Source: Alviniconcha marisindica (taxonomy: Eukaryota; Mollusca; Gastropoda; Provannidae). From it: 64,000 nucleotides of DNA. Below, one piece after another: positions 1 to 10,163 of the stretch. The position numbers and the translations under genes are program-made. The stretch spans positions 21,001-85,000 of the forward strand of contig JABMCL010002166.1 in assembly GCA_018857735.1 (NCBI GenBank). The letters run 5' to 3'. How positions within the stretch are numbered: the stretch's first letter is position 1; each line of letters starts with the position of its first letter. Under the pieces are notes generated by a model. It had not been told where the DNA came from, did not search any database, and was given only the letters and a program-made list of their open reading frames with translations.

Positions 1-33
1 TGTTCTGACCCAGACATCAGGCTCAAGACCAAT
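1..33 (+). CDS. NCSTN: Nicastrin exon, 3' end only
   Basis: The window opens inside an exon. Frame 1 reads CSDPDIRLKTN and is followed directly by a GTATGT donor at 34. It joins in phase 0 to the exon at 1022 (VTDLLKML). This fits the nicastrin stretch in which a TDP motif precedes the 'V-DLL-L' helix. The exon is short, but the donor, the phase and degraded copies of the same edge in the following intron support it. Confidence 0.7.
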
Positions 34-300
34 GTATGTGTTTTGGATTTGCTGGAGAGTGGGGGGGTGGAGGCAGAGGAGCTTTTGGAGGGGGGGGGGC
101 TGTGTCCACTAATTTGTTGGATTTTGGGGGTGGGGGCCAGGGGGAGGTTGGGGGGGGGGGCTGTGTCCACTAATTTGTTCTGAGCCCAGACGGTTTGAGC
201 GAAGATAGGAGGAGCTTTGGGGTGGGGGGGGGGGGCTGTGTCCACTAATTTGTTCTGACCAGACGTCGCGCAGACCATGTATGTGTTTTGGATTTGTGGA
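34..300 (+). repeat. G-rich tandem repeat carrying the preceding exon edge
   Basis: A unit containing GGGGGGCTGTGTCCACTAAT and then TTGTTCTGA recurs around 100-175, 170-245 and 230-300. The last copy (about 249-300) repeats the exon end plus donor and intron start seen at 1-60 (CAGACCATGTATGTGTTTTG), with substitutions. Copies are separated by runs of 8 to 13 G. Confidence 0.7.
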
Positions 301-440
301 GAGGTGGGTGCAGTGAGCAGGCAGCTGCAGCGATTTTGGTGGGTGGGAGCAGAGTGACTACTATGTCTACCAGTCAGTCCATACCATGATTTTTATTTCT
401 TTCAAATTCACACCCACTACACATGCTTCGACACCACACA

Positions 441-776
<336 letters not shown>

Positions 777-1021
777 CACACACACAAAACCAAACAAACA
801 CGTTACAAAAAAGTTCTTGTGGCTGGCATGTCTCAATGTAGTTAAAGGTAAGGTGACCTGAGTTACTCGCAAAGGTTAATCAGGTGTTAAAAAACACACC
901 AAAAAACACACCTAAAATTAGACAAGTGTATGGTATTAGGATTTCACTGTAAGAAAGGGGGTGAGACAAAAATTAAAGAATTAAAAAAAGAAAGAGCTTT
1001 GTTTCCTGTGCCTGTGTTTAG

Positions 1022-1200
1022 GTGACAGATTTGCTGAAGATGCTGACGCATTTCGGGAATCAGAGCGGCACAGTGTTTGGCAAAAGTGACGCAGCCAGCC
1101 CTCTGCCACCAGCCTCGGTCCAGCGATTCCTGATGGAGGCTGGTGAATCCTTGCTGCCATCTTTCGTCATCACCGACCACAAAGCCAGCTTCACTAACAA
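1022..1200 (+). CDS. NCSTN: Nicastrin exon (ectodomain)
   Basis: The exon starts after a TTTAG acceptor and ends in AACAA before GTAGGA, leaving two bases (phase 2). It encodes VTDLLKMLTHFGNQSGT and continues with a PLPPASVQRFL motif and a VITDHKASFTNK end. The PLPP-S-QRFL block and the 'DH--(A/S)F-NKYY' run across the next junction are characteristic of nicastrin. NQS is a possible N-glycosylation site, as expected for a luminal domain. The apparent stop (TAG) just after the exon is intronic. Confidence 0.95.
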
Positions 1201-1994
1201 GTAGGACAAGTTAGACAGGAACCAAAGTGAATAATAATGATGTCCATTTATCCTGCACTCATCGACGCCCTCAGCGCTCACATGATACATGTTAACCTAA
1301 ATACGATATTATGTATGCACGTAGAGCATAGCCCTACCAAAACAATTTACATAAGGTATTGTATGGAAACGCACACACACACACACACACACATACACAC
1401 ATACAGTGACTGTAGCAGAAACTGGGTATTGATTTGAGTTGGTGTGGAAATACTGTCAGAAGAGAAAGTTTTTCAGTTTTGGCTTTAAAAGATGACACGG
1501 GTTGAGCAGTGTTTAAGGTCTTGTGGGAGTGAATTCCAAACGTGGGATCCGAAGCAAGAGAAAGCACGAAAGCCATGACTCTTGCGTTTGTGTTGCTGGA
1601 TTTTCAGCACGCAGGTGTTGGAAGAAGAGCGTAGTGTCATGATAATGAAACGTTTTTAACGTGCGAACCTCTAACTGTAAGGGTTTGAAAGATAAGCTGC
1701 ACCCATGTTGAGACATCACAAGCACAAAACTAAAACAACAATGACTACAGGCAATTCAGATCAGGAAAAAAGAAACGGCAGGACCTGCATTACACTCATG
1801 CTCGCATGCATGCACACATACGCACACATACCCTATTGATAAGAAGGGAATAAATAGGGGGAAATGGACACATAGCAGTTTTTCATTCAGTTTCTGGTCC
1901 TGTTTGTTAAAAATTGATATTTGAAAGTTGTGGAAATGTGTGTGAATTCTGTGGCAGCCAACAGTCACAGCCAACAGTCACAGCCAACAGTCAC
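1201..1994 (+). other. Intron stretch without recognised gene
   Basis: First part of the 1201-2783 nicastrin intron. It holds a short (CA)n at about 1372-1400. Bases 1440-1715 are unique-looking sequence with the flavour of an old dispersed repeat (a GAATTCCAAAC core resembles text near 62970), but I cannot name a family. No coding exon is supported. Confidence 0.5.
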
Positions 1995-2228
1995 AGCCAA
2001 GCAAAACTCTGTACATTGCTCGTCAGTTATTTGGTCATAGATGTCAGACACCAGCCAAGCAAAACTCTGTACATTGCTCGTCAGTTATTTGGTCATAGAT
2101 GTCAGACACCAGCCAAGCAAAACTCTGTACATTGCTCGTCAGTTATTTGGTCATAGATGTCAGACACCAGCCAAGCAAAACTCTGTACATTGCTCGTCAG
2201 TTATTTGGTCATAGATGTCAGACACCAG
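1995..2228 (+). repeat. 58-bp minisatellite, about 4 copies
   Basis: The unit begins AGCCAAGCAAAACTCTG and contains TCATAGATGTCAGACACC. Copies start near 1995, 2053, 2111 and 2169 and are almost identical. It is preceded by three short CAGCCAACAGTCA repeats. Confidence 0.95.
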
Positions 2229-2242
2229 CATGGTTTTGTTTT

Positions 2243-2248
2243 GTGTGT

Positions 2249-2280
<32 letters not shown>

Positions 2281-2523
2281 TGGTGTGTGTGTGTGTGTGT
2301 TGTAATGTGTTGTATGTGTTTGTGTTGTGTGTGGTGTGTATGTGTGTGGTTTGTGTGTTGTTTGTGTGTGTGTGTGTGTGAATGTGGTGTTTGTGTGTGT
2401 GTGTGTGTGTGAGTGTGTTGTGGTGAGTGTGTGTGCAGTGTGTGTGTGTGTGTGTGTGGTGTGATGTGTTTGTGAATGTGTTGTGTGTGTGTGTGTGTGT
2501 GTGGTTTGTGTGTGTGTGAGTGT

Positions 2524-2564
<41 letters not shown>

Positions 2565-2572
2565 TGTGCATG

Positions 2573-2606
<34 letters not shown>
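2243..2606. repeat. (TG)n microsatellite, imperfect
   Basis: About 360 bp of TG repeats with GTT and GAG interruptions, just upstream of the next nicastrin exon. Bases 2640-2770 carry a fragment with CACCATCTTGATCCCAACTG-like text that recurs at 17917-18090 and 19280, so it is probably a dispersed repeat. Confidence 0.93.
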
Positions 2607-2783
2607 TTCGCCTGTTGATTATAAGCCATGATGATTCCAACCACCCTTTCCCCAAGCGTTTCAAAGGCGGCGTTGAGGAACACTCTGAAGACGGGGTGGA
2701 GCGCCCTCGGGCTTTCCTGAGCGCGCAGACACCATCTTGATCCCAACTGAACTGAACCGAACCGCACTCTTCGTGCTCCACAG

Positions 2784-2994
2784 GTACTACAACAGTCGCC
2801 TGGACCTCCCGGGGCCTGTCGCAGCGGACTACCCTAGCGGCTTGAACGCGACCCAGGAGTACAACTCAAACACGACGCAGTCGGAGCGCATCAGGGACTT
2901 GGCCACTGCGCTGGCTCGTTACTTGTTCTGGGCTGCCACGTCCACCGAACCCAACGCTACGCAGGCTGACATGCTGCGGGCAGACATTGAAGAC
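2784..2994 (+). CDS. NCSTN: Nicastrin exon (ectodomain, YYNSRLD)
   Basis: It follows a CTCCACAG acceptor. The first G completes the Lys codon begun at 1199, giving NKYYNSRLD, equivalent to NKYYQS-YD of vertebrate nicastrin. It continues through a Ser/Asn-rich loop with sequons NAT, NTT and NAT, then the helix IRDLATALARYLF, matching the A-VLARALY helix of the family. It ends ADMLRADIED in phase 0 before GTGAGT. The last ~55 bases and the donor are the seed of the array that fills the following intron. Confidence 0.96.
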
Positions 2995-4545
2995 GTGAGT
3001 TTTTCAGGGAGGCCATGTCATGTCATGTCATGTCACGTATGTCCATTGAACCCAGCACTACACAGGCTGACCTGCTGCGGGCTGACATTGAAGACGTGAG
3101 TTTTTCAGGGAGGCCATGTCATGTCATGTCATGTCATGTCACGTATGTCCATTGAACCCAGCGCTGCGCAGGCTGACATGCTGCGGGCTGACATTGAAGA
3201 CGTGAGTTTTTCAGGGAGGCCATGTCATGTCATGTCATGTCACATATGTCCATTGAACCCAGCGCTGCGCAGGCTGACCTGCTGCGGGCTGACATTGAAG
3301 ACGTGTGTTTTTCAGGGAGGCCATGTCATGTCATGTCATGTCATGTCACGTATGTCGATTGAACCCAACGCTGCGCAGGTTGACATGCTGCGGGCTGACA
3401 TTGACGACGTGAGTTTTTCAGGGAGGCCATGTCATGTCATGTCATGTCACATATGTCCACTGAACCCAGCGCTGCGCAGGCTGACCTGCTGCGGGCTGAC
3501 ATTGAAGACGTGAGTTTTTCAGGGACGCCATGTCATGTCATGTCACGTATGTCCATTGAACCCAACGCTACGCAGGCTGACATGCTGCGGGCTGACGTTG
3601 AAGATGTGAGTTTTTCAGGGAGGCCATGTCATGTCACGTCATGTCACGTATGTCCATTGAACCCAGCGCTACACAGACTGACCTGCTGCGGGCAGACGTT
3701 GAAGACGTGAGTTTTTCAGGGATGTCATGTCATGTCACGTATGTCCATTGAACCCAACGCTACACAGGCCGACCTGCTGCAGGCTGACATTGACGACGTG
3801 AGTTTTTCAGGGTAGCCATGTTGTGTCATGCCATGTCATGTCCACTGAACCTGCTGCAGGCTAATACTGATCAGGTGAGTTGTTCAGGGTGTCATGTCAT
3901 GTCCATTGATGTGAGTTTTTCAGGGTGTCATGTCATGTCGTGTCATGTCCACCGAACATGCGACAGGTTGACATTCAGGAGGTGAGTTATTCAGGGTAGC
4001 CATGTCATGTCATGTCATGTCCACTGAACCTGCTGCAGGCTGATACTGATCAGGCGAGTTGATCAGGGTAGCCATGTCATGTCATGTCCTGTCATGTCCA
4101 CTGGACCTGCTGCAGGCTGATACTGATCAGGCGAGTTGATCAGGGTAGCCATGTCATGTCATGTCATGTCATGTCCACTGGACCTGCTGCAGGCTGATAC
4201 TGATCAGGCGAGTTGATTAGGGTAGCCATGTCATGTCATGTCATGTCATGTCCACTGGACCTGCTGCAGGCTGATACTGATCAGGTGAGTTGTTCAGGGC
4301 AGCCATGTCATGTCATGTCCACTGAACCTGCTGCAGGCTGATACGGATCAGGTGAGTTGTTCAGGGCAGCCACGTCCACCAAACCCAACGCTATACAGGA
4401 TGACATGCTGCAGGCTGATGTTGAGGAGGTGAGTGAGTTGTTTTGGGTAGTCATGCCGTGTCGTGTCGTGTCGTGTCGTGTCCACTCAACCCGACTCTAC
4501 ACAGGCTGACATGCTGCAGGCTGACGTTGAGGAGGTGAGTTGTTC
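2995..4545 (+). repeat. Exon-edge tandem array (exon end + GTGAGT donor + TGTCA run)
   Basis: After the exon at 2784-2994 its final part is repeated. Each unit holds a version of GCAGGCTGACATGCTGCGGG, GACATTGAAGAC, the donor GTGAGTTTTTCAGGG and a run of (CATGT)n. About nine units of roughly 100 bp (donors near 3096, 3202, 3304, 3409, 3511, 3605, 3708, 3798) are followed by about ten shorter, more diverged units to about 4545. Nearly all keep GTGAGT; the unit near 3304 has GTGTGT. Confidence 0.95.
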
Positions 4546-4615
4546 TGGGTAGTCACATAGACAGTGACCCCGACATTGAGCAACTGACAGTAAACTGGTG
4601 ACTGACCAGCTAACA

Positions 4616-5153
4616 AGTGTGTGTTTGCATGTGTGCGTGTGAGTGTGTGTGTGCATGTGTGTGTGTGTGCGCATGTGTGTGTTGTGTGCACAAGCTTGCA
4701 TGCATGTGTGTGTTGTGTGTACAAGCTTGCATGCATGTGTGTGTTGTGTGTACAAGCTTGCATGCATGTGTGAGTTGTGTGTACAAGCTTGCATGCATGT
4801 GTGTGTTGTGTGTACAAGCTTGCATGCATGTGTGTGTTGTGTGTACAAGCTTGCATGCATGTGTGTGTTGTGTGTACAAGCTTGCATGCATGTGTGTGTT
4901 GTGTGTACAAGCTTGCATGCATGTGTGTGTTTTGTGTACAAGCTTGCATGCATGTGTGTGTTGTGTGTACAAGCTTGCATGCATGTGTGTGTTTTGTGTA
5001 CAAGCTTGCATGCATGTGTGTGTTTTGTGTACAAGCTTGCATGCATGTGTGTGTGTTGTGTGTACAAGCTTGCATGCATGTGTGTGTGTTGTGTGTACAA
5101 GCTTGCATGCATGTGTGTGTTGTGTGTACAAGCTTGCATGCATGTGTGTGTCC
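4616..5153. repeat. 31-bp minisatellite with palindromic core
   Basis: About 15 near-perfect units with the core TACAAGCTTGCATGCATG followed by TGTGTGTTGTGTG. The core contains overlapping palindromes (AAGCTT, GCATGC, TGCATGCA). Alternating purine-pyrimidine text makes Z-DNA or cruciform formation plausible. It lies 90 bp upstream of the next exon. Confidence 0.97.
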
Positions 5154-5241
5154 AAGAAAAGAAAGAAGAAAAAAACTTGCGTCAGTGCGTTGGAACATGC
5201 TAATGAAAGTGCGTGTACGACATTTTTTATTTTGTTTGCAG

Positions 5242-5329
5242 GTGAACCACATGTTGTACTGCTTTCTACACAGCCCACACTGTGAACTCTTCAACTACAC
5301 AATCAGCCCAGACAGTGCCGATGCCCTCA
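5242..5329 (+). CDS. NCSTN: Nicastrin exon (VNHMLYCFL)
   Basis: The acceptor is TTTGTTTGCAG and the donor GTAGGT. The exon is 88 nt, starts in phase 0 and leaves one base. It encodes VNHMLYCFLHSPHCELFNY, then TISPDSADAL. The first block matches the '-LLYGFL--' segment of nicastrin, and NYT is a sequon. The last base joins AC of the next exon to give Asn. The final ~35 bases are copied repeatedly in the following intron. Confidence 0.93.
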
Positions 5330-5372
5330 GTAGGTCATTTTTTTTTTTGTCTGTCTGTTTTGTCTGTCCCTT

Positions 5373-6110
5373 TCAGCTACCCCGCCGGCCCGGACAATGC
5401 TGTTGCATTCAGTGTGTCATGTCTGTCTCGTTGTCTCAGTGTCTGTCTCTGTCTGTCTCACAGTGATCCCTTCAGCCGTAATAACTGCCAAGACAGTGCT
5501 GATGCCTTTAGTGTGTCATGTCTGTCTGTCTCAGTGTCTGTCTGTCTGTCTCTGTCTGTCTCACAGTGATCCCTTCAGCCGTAATAACAGCCAAGATGGT
5601 GCTGATGCCTTTAGTGTGTCATGTCTGTCTGTCTCAGTGTCTGTCTGTCTCAGTCTGTCTCACAGTGATCCCTTCAGCCGTAATAACAGCCAAGATGGTG
5701 CTGATGCCTTTAGTGTGTCATGTCTGTCTGTCTCAGTGTCTGTCTGTCTCAGTCTGTCTCACAGTGATCCCTTCAGCCGTCATAACAGCAGAGACGGCGC
5801 TGATGCCTCTAGTGTGTTGTGTCTGTCTGTTTCAGTGTCTGTCTCTGTCATGTTTGTCTCAGTGGCTGTCTCTCTCTGTGTCTCTGTCTGACAGTGATCC
5901 CTTCCACTGATATAACAGCTCCAACAGTGCTGATGCCTTTAGCGCATCATGTCTGCCTGTCCAAATGTTCGTCTTCTCCGCCTGTTTCTCTGTCTGTGTC
6001 TGTCACAATGTCTGTTTGTGTCAGTCTCAGTGTCTGTCTCTGTCTGTCTCACAGCGATCCCTTCTGCTGCTGTAACAGCCCGGACAGCGCTGATGCCTTT
6101 AGTGTGTCGT
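5373..6110 (+). repeat. Exon-edge tandem array (PDSADAF-like end)
   Basis: Diverged copies of the previous exon's 3' end occur near 5373-5413, 5465-5513, 5568-5613, 5668-5712, 5766-5812, 5895-5942 and 6056-6102. Each ends in GATGCC(T/C)TTA or similar before a GTGTGTCATGTCTGTC donor-like context. From the second copy on they follow a (T)CTCACAG or CTGACAG acceptor-like context. Translated copies read like DPFSRNN-QD-ADAFS. The unit is about 100 bp and the spacers are CTGT-rich. Confidence 0.9.
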
Positions 6111-6159
6111 GTCTGCCAGTCTCTCTCTTTCTGTGTCTTTGTCTGTCATTGTGTGTGTG

Positions 6160-6161
6160 TG

Positions 6162-6222
<61 letters not shown>

Positions 6223-6400
6223 GTCTGTCTGTTTGCCTTCACTCTCTCTTTTGCTCGGTGCTCTCTTGGCTTTCTCTCTGTCTCACCTCTCTTTCTTTGC
6301 TCTCTCTCTCTTCCTCCCTCTCTCTCTCTCTCCTTCCCCCTCTCTCTGTCTCTCCTCTCCCTCCTCCCCCCCTTCCCATTCTGTCTTCTCTGCGGCTGGT
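6160..6400. repeat. (TC)n polypyrimidine tract
   Basis: A long CT-rich stretch before the next nicastrin exon. It includes a perfect (TC)n run at about 6163-6217 and looser CT/CCCT text to 6400. Confidence 0.93.
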
Positions 6401-6486
6401 TGCTGATGCATTGTCAGCATCCTGAACCACACACAAAAGATGAGGCCTGAAAACATTTTTTTTCTTTTCTTTTTCTCCCCTTGCAG

Positions 6487-6638
6487 ACAAAAATATGCAG
6501 CCCTTCCCATTCTATGTGACGATCAGCGTGAACACCAATCAGGTGACATCCCTGGTGCAACGTGTTCTGGCCTACTTCACGGGCAAGGCTGTGGCCAATG
6601 CCACCAAGGACAGCTGCAGCGCCCCCGACAAAGACAAG
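6487..6638 (+). CDS. NCSTN: Nicastrin exon (NMQPFPFYV)
   Basis: The acceptor is CCCCTTGCAG and the donor GTCAGT. The exon is 152 nt, taking one base from the previous exon and ending in phase 0. It encodes NKNMQPFPFYVTISVNTNQ, then VTSLVQRVLAYFTG and a Cys-containing DSCSAPDKDK end. It falls where nicastrin carries the luminal segment that leads to the conserved C-terminal Cys and the YSTWTESRW block. ANATK is a sequon. Confidence 0.95.
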
Positions 6639-6653
6639 GTCAGTGCTTGCAGG

Positions 6654-6735
6654 GTGGCGAAAAGTGCAGAGACTTCTTCTTCCCTCGTCTTTTTCTTCTT
6701 CCTCGTCTTTTTCTTCTTCCTTGTCTTCCAGTCCA
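6654..6735 (+). repeat. TTCTTCCTCGTC-type short repeat
   Basis: Three copies of a pyrimidine-rich 24-bp unit (TCGTCTTTTTCTTCTTCC) lie directly after the exon at 6487-6638. Confidence 0.8.
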
Positions 6736-6761
6736 AAACTGTTGGGTGAACTGTGTCTGAT

Positions 6762-7090
6762 GTACTGTTACATAGCACGTGAAAGATCCCAGTCATTCTG
6801 CCAAAAGTGCTGTGGCAGGTTACAGCTAAACACACATGCACCCTATGCTTGTGGCTTTGCACGAAGTGACATGACATGGTGCATGGTTGTATGGTGTACA
6901 CAGAACGCGCCGAGACAGCAGCAGTTTCAGGTGGCACCAGCCGTGTAACAACCAAAACAGCACTGTAAGTACACCACTTCGGTGGATATTCAAAAACACG
7001 CTGTAAAAAGGTAATCACTCGTTCAGAATCACACGCGACAAGAGTGCAGTGAGTCTCCTTGACAGTGGAGAATGGCGCTATGTACAAAGT
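6762..7090 (+). mobile_element. SINE body, headless copy
   Basis: About 330 bp share the body and 3' end of the tRNA-headed SINEs at 26300-26790 and 29690-30210, in the opposite orientation. Shared blocks include GGCAGGTTACAGCTAAACAC, GTGGCACCAGCC, a GTACACC-CTTC-GTGGATAT block, TCACTCGTTCAGAATCACAC and an AGTGAGTC-----AGAATGGCGCTAT end. The tRNA-like head is absent. Confidence 0.85.
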
Positions 7091-7261
7091 GACCAACAAC
7101 AGCAAATGAACAGATGTCAAATGTGGTTAGCTGTAGTGTGGATCTGAGGGAAGAATGGCATGTTTTCTGGATTCCGCTTCATTTTGTGGGAATTGACCTC
7201 TGACTCGTGTGAGCTGTTGAGTGAACTGTGCCGGATGTAGATGGGTGTGGACTGACCTCTG

Positions 7262-8060
7262 ACATGCATAATAATAATGAGGATTTCTAGAGTACCCACC
7301 TACCGCACAAGGTGGGAACACAGGGCACTTTATAATAACACTAACAGCAGACACTCGCATGCATGCGCGCACGCACGCATGCATGCAAACACATGCATGC
7401 ACACACACACATGCACGCACGCACACGCTTATGCACACGCACACACACAGATACACGCACGCACGCATGCATGCATGCATGCACACACATACACATGCAT
7501 GCACACACACACACAGACACATGCGTGCCCCCACACAGACACGCACGCACACACACACACACACACACAAAACTGGAGAAGACAAGGCTTGGATCAAACT
7601 CCAAGCACTGGCTCACGACATCCTTCCTCCAACCCCTGCCATAGTTGATTATGCCGTAGGTCTTTAAAAACTCAGCAAGCGAACAGTTTTTCGTCAGCTT
7701 TCAAACGGCAGTGAGTTTGTAACAGACAGCTCGGATTGTGTCAGGTGCTTTATAATAACATTAACAGTAGGCATTTGTTTCGATGCTGTGTGTGTGTGTA
7801 TGTCGTGTGTGTGTATGTCGTGTGTGTGTGTTGTGTGTGTATGTGTGTGTGGTTAGTGTTATTGTAAAGTGTTATTGCTTTATAATAACATTAACAATAG
7901 GCATTCGTTTCGATGCTGTGTGTGTGTGTCGTGTGTGTGTGTGTGCGTGTGTATGTCATGTGTGTGTGTGTGTGTGATTAGTGTTATTGTAAAGCGCCCT
8001 GTGCTGCCACCTTGTGTGGTAAATGGGCGCTTTAGAAATCCTCTTTATTATTCGCATGCA
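7262..8060. repeat. Inverted pair of a short dispersed repeat around CA/TG tracts
   Basis: Bases 7264-7340 (AATAATGAGGATTTCTAGAG, then ACAAGGTGGGAACACAGGGC) are an inverted copy of 7978-8055 (CGCCCTGTGCTGCCACCTTG, then GAAATCCTCTTTATTATT). Between them lie a CA/CACG-rich tract (7355-7570), unique text, and two TATAATAACATTAACA-(G/A)TAGGCATT units followed by TG tracts (7745-7975). Confidence 0.8.
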
Positions 8061-8329
8061 TGCACACACACGCACGCACACACAAACACACACACACAAA
8101 CACAGGATGGAGGATGGGGAGGGGGTGGGTGGGTGGGAGTTGGCACAGTTGTAAAAAAGACAGGTGCATCTTGAGGGCGGCTTTAAAAGAAGAGGAGGAA
8201 TCAGACGGGTAAATCGTTCAAAACAGATAGGCCAGCATAAAAGAAACGATCTTTCTCCAAATGTTTTTGTGTTTACACCAGGGGTGACAGAGGTCTGTGT
8301 GTCGGATGCAGATCGGCATAGTCCGTCAA

Positions 8330-9440
8330 CCTGGACCCAAGCTCACGTTGCAGAGATGCAGATACCTGTGGGTGCCTGGGGCTGTGACATGGCCTGGTGG
8401 AGAGAGAGAGGGGCTGTTCATTATAAGAGCACTGTTGTGGCTGTGTGGTTTGATAGTGGTGTGTTGTCACGTTGCAGAGATGCACCTATGACAACATCTG
8501 GCGGACAGAGAAGAGCTGTGTGTTATAAGAGCACTGTTGTGGTTGTGGGGTTTGAATATGGTGTGTTGTCACGTTGCAGAGATAACCTATGACAACATCT
8601 GGCGGACAGAGAAGAGCTGTGTGTTATGGGAGCACTGTTGTGGTTGTGGGGTTCGAATATAGTGTTGTCACGTTGCAGAGATACACCTATGTCAACATCT
8701 GGTGGACAGAAAAGAGCTGTGCGTTGTAAGAACTCTGTTGTGGCTGTGCGGTTTGAATATGGTGTGTTGTAGGCCCGAGATAATATGAAACATCTGGCGA
8801 CAGAAATGTTTTTGTGTTTCGCCTGGGGTTTTAAGAGGTCTGTTGTCCGTTGCAGAGGATAGTCCGACAACCTTTGGGCGAAAAAGCTGCATGTTGTAAG
8901 AACGCAGTTGTGGGTGCTTTGGGGCCTTTAGTAACCATGAACCTGGCGGACAGAGAAGGGGGCTGTTCATTATAAGAGCACTGTTGTGGCTGTGGGTTTG
9001 ATATAGTGTTGTCACGTTGCAGAGATAACCTATGACAACATCTGGCAGACAGAGAAGAGCTGTGTGTTATGAGAGCACTGTTGTGGTTGTAGGGTTCGAA
9101 TATAGTGTTGTCACGTTGCAGAGATAACCTATGACAACATCTGGCGGACAGAGAAAGAGCTGTGCGTTGTAAGAACGCTGTTGTGGTTGTGGGTTTGAAT
9201 ATAGTGTTGTCACGTTGCGGAGATAACCTATGACAACATCTGGCGGACAGAAAGAGCTGTGGTTGTAAGAACGCTGTTGTGGTTGTAGGGTTTGAATATA
9301 GTGTTGTCACGTTGCAGAGATAACCTATGACAACATCTGGCGGACAGAGAAGAGCTGTGCGTTGAAAGAACTCTGTTGTGGCTGTGTGGTTTGAATATGG
9401 TGTGTTGCAGAGATACAGCTTCAGCATGAGGCCATGACAG
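8330..9440 (+). repeat. Degenerate copies of the RYSYLWMHG exon
   Basis: About nine diverged units of roughly 105-125 bp. Each has CACGTTGCAGAGAT as an acceptor, then text related to the exon at 9993, and ends AAGAGCACTGTTGTGG or similar. Most have an in-frame TAA right after the acceptor (AGATAACC). The first (from about 8353) remains open but is diverged (RYLWVPGAVTWPGGERE). Small indels are frequent. Confidence 0.88.
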
Positions 9441-9509
9441 TGCCCAGTGGAGATAGAAGAGCTGTGTGTTATGAAAACATTGGTGTGGATGTGTGGTTTG
9501 ACGGTGGTG

Positions 9510-9510
<1 letters not shown>

Positions 9511-9543
<33 letters not shown>

Positions 9544-9700
9544 CTCGCTCTCTGTGTGTGTCTGTCTGTCTGTCTCACACTCTCTTTCTCTTGCTCGGTG
9601 CTCTCTTGGCTTCTCTCTGTCTCACCTTCTTTCTTTGCTCTCTCTCTCTCTTTCTCTCTCTCTCTTTCTCTCTCTCCCTCTCTCTCTCTCCTGTCCCCCC
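9511..9700. repeat. (TC)n tract within the exon array
   Basis: CT-rich microsatellite between the degenerate and intact copies. Part of it (TGCTCGGTGCTCTCTTGGCT) also occurs at 6250-6275, so the block may have been copied along with the arrays. Confidence 0.9.
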
Positions 9701-9746
9701 CCCGTTCAGTCTTCTTGCGTCCAGCTGCTGATGTATTGGCCTGCAG

Positions 9747-9824
9747 AGATCCAGCTACCTGTGGATGCATGGGGCCATGACAGCTGCTGGCGGAGAGAGA
9801 AAACCTGTGTGTTACAAACTGCCA
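9747..9824 (+). other. NCSTN: Coding-competent copy 1 of nicastrin exon
   Basis: A 78-nt open copy after an AG acceptor. It reads RSSYLWMHGAMTAAGGERK and continues PVCYKLP. It differs from copies 2 and 3 at only a few sites and is in the same phase. Confidence 0.75.
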
Positions 9825-9870
9825 CTGTTGTGGCTGTGTGGTTTGACAGTGGTGTGTTGTCGTGTTGCAG

Positions 9871-9948
9871 AGATACAGCTACCTGTGGATGCATGGGGCC
9901 ATGACAGCTCCTGGCGGAGAGAGAAAACCTGTGTGTTACAAGAGCACT
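9871..9948 (+). other. NCSTN: Coding-competent copy 2 of nicastrin exon
   Basis: It is identical in protein to copy 3 through KST and is preceded by TGTTGCAG. It is followed by ACT|GTTGTG, so a GT lies exactly at codon phase 0. Joining it to TCGCCAGCTTTC at 10166 would keep frame. It could be the exon actually used. Confidence 0.75.
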
Positions 9949-9992
9949 GTTGTGGCTGTGTGGTTTGACAGTGGTGTGTTGTCGTGTTGCAG

Positions 9993-10070
9993 AGATACAG
10001 CTACCTGTGGATGCATGGGGCCATGACAGCTCCTGGCGGAGAGAGAAAACCTGTGTGTTACAAGAGCACC
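9993..10070 (+). CDS. NCSTN: Nicastrin exon (YSYLWMHG ... PVCYKST), last tandem copy
   Basis: It follows a GTGTTGCAG acceptor in phase 0, so DKDK of the previous exon is followed by RYSYLWMHGAM. It then runs through a GGERKPVCYKST end. This corresponds to the nicastrin segment with Y-YSW-QGP and the conserved CVRST Cys. The donor is unclear: the codon ACC is followed by GGGTTTTC, so a GT exists only in the wrong phase for the microexon at 10164. Copy 2 (9871-9948) has a better-placed GT. One of these copies must be the functional exon because the protein needs this segment. Confidence 0.8.
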
Positions 10071-10163
10071 GGGTTTTCTTTTTTCTGTTCAGAAAGCAGG
10101 GGGTCCGACCCGCTTGGCGGGGAGAGAAATTTTGGGTTAAAATTCACCTCTCTCTCCAAACAG

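Noticed and set aside
4486..5466. Long open frames on both strands over the 31-bp array
   Set aside because: The repeat unit happens to avoid stops; the residues simply repeat (ACKLVHTTHTCMQ-like).
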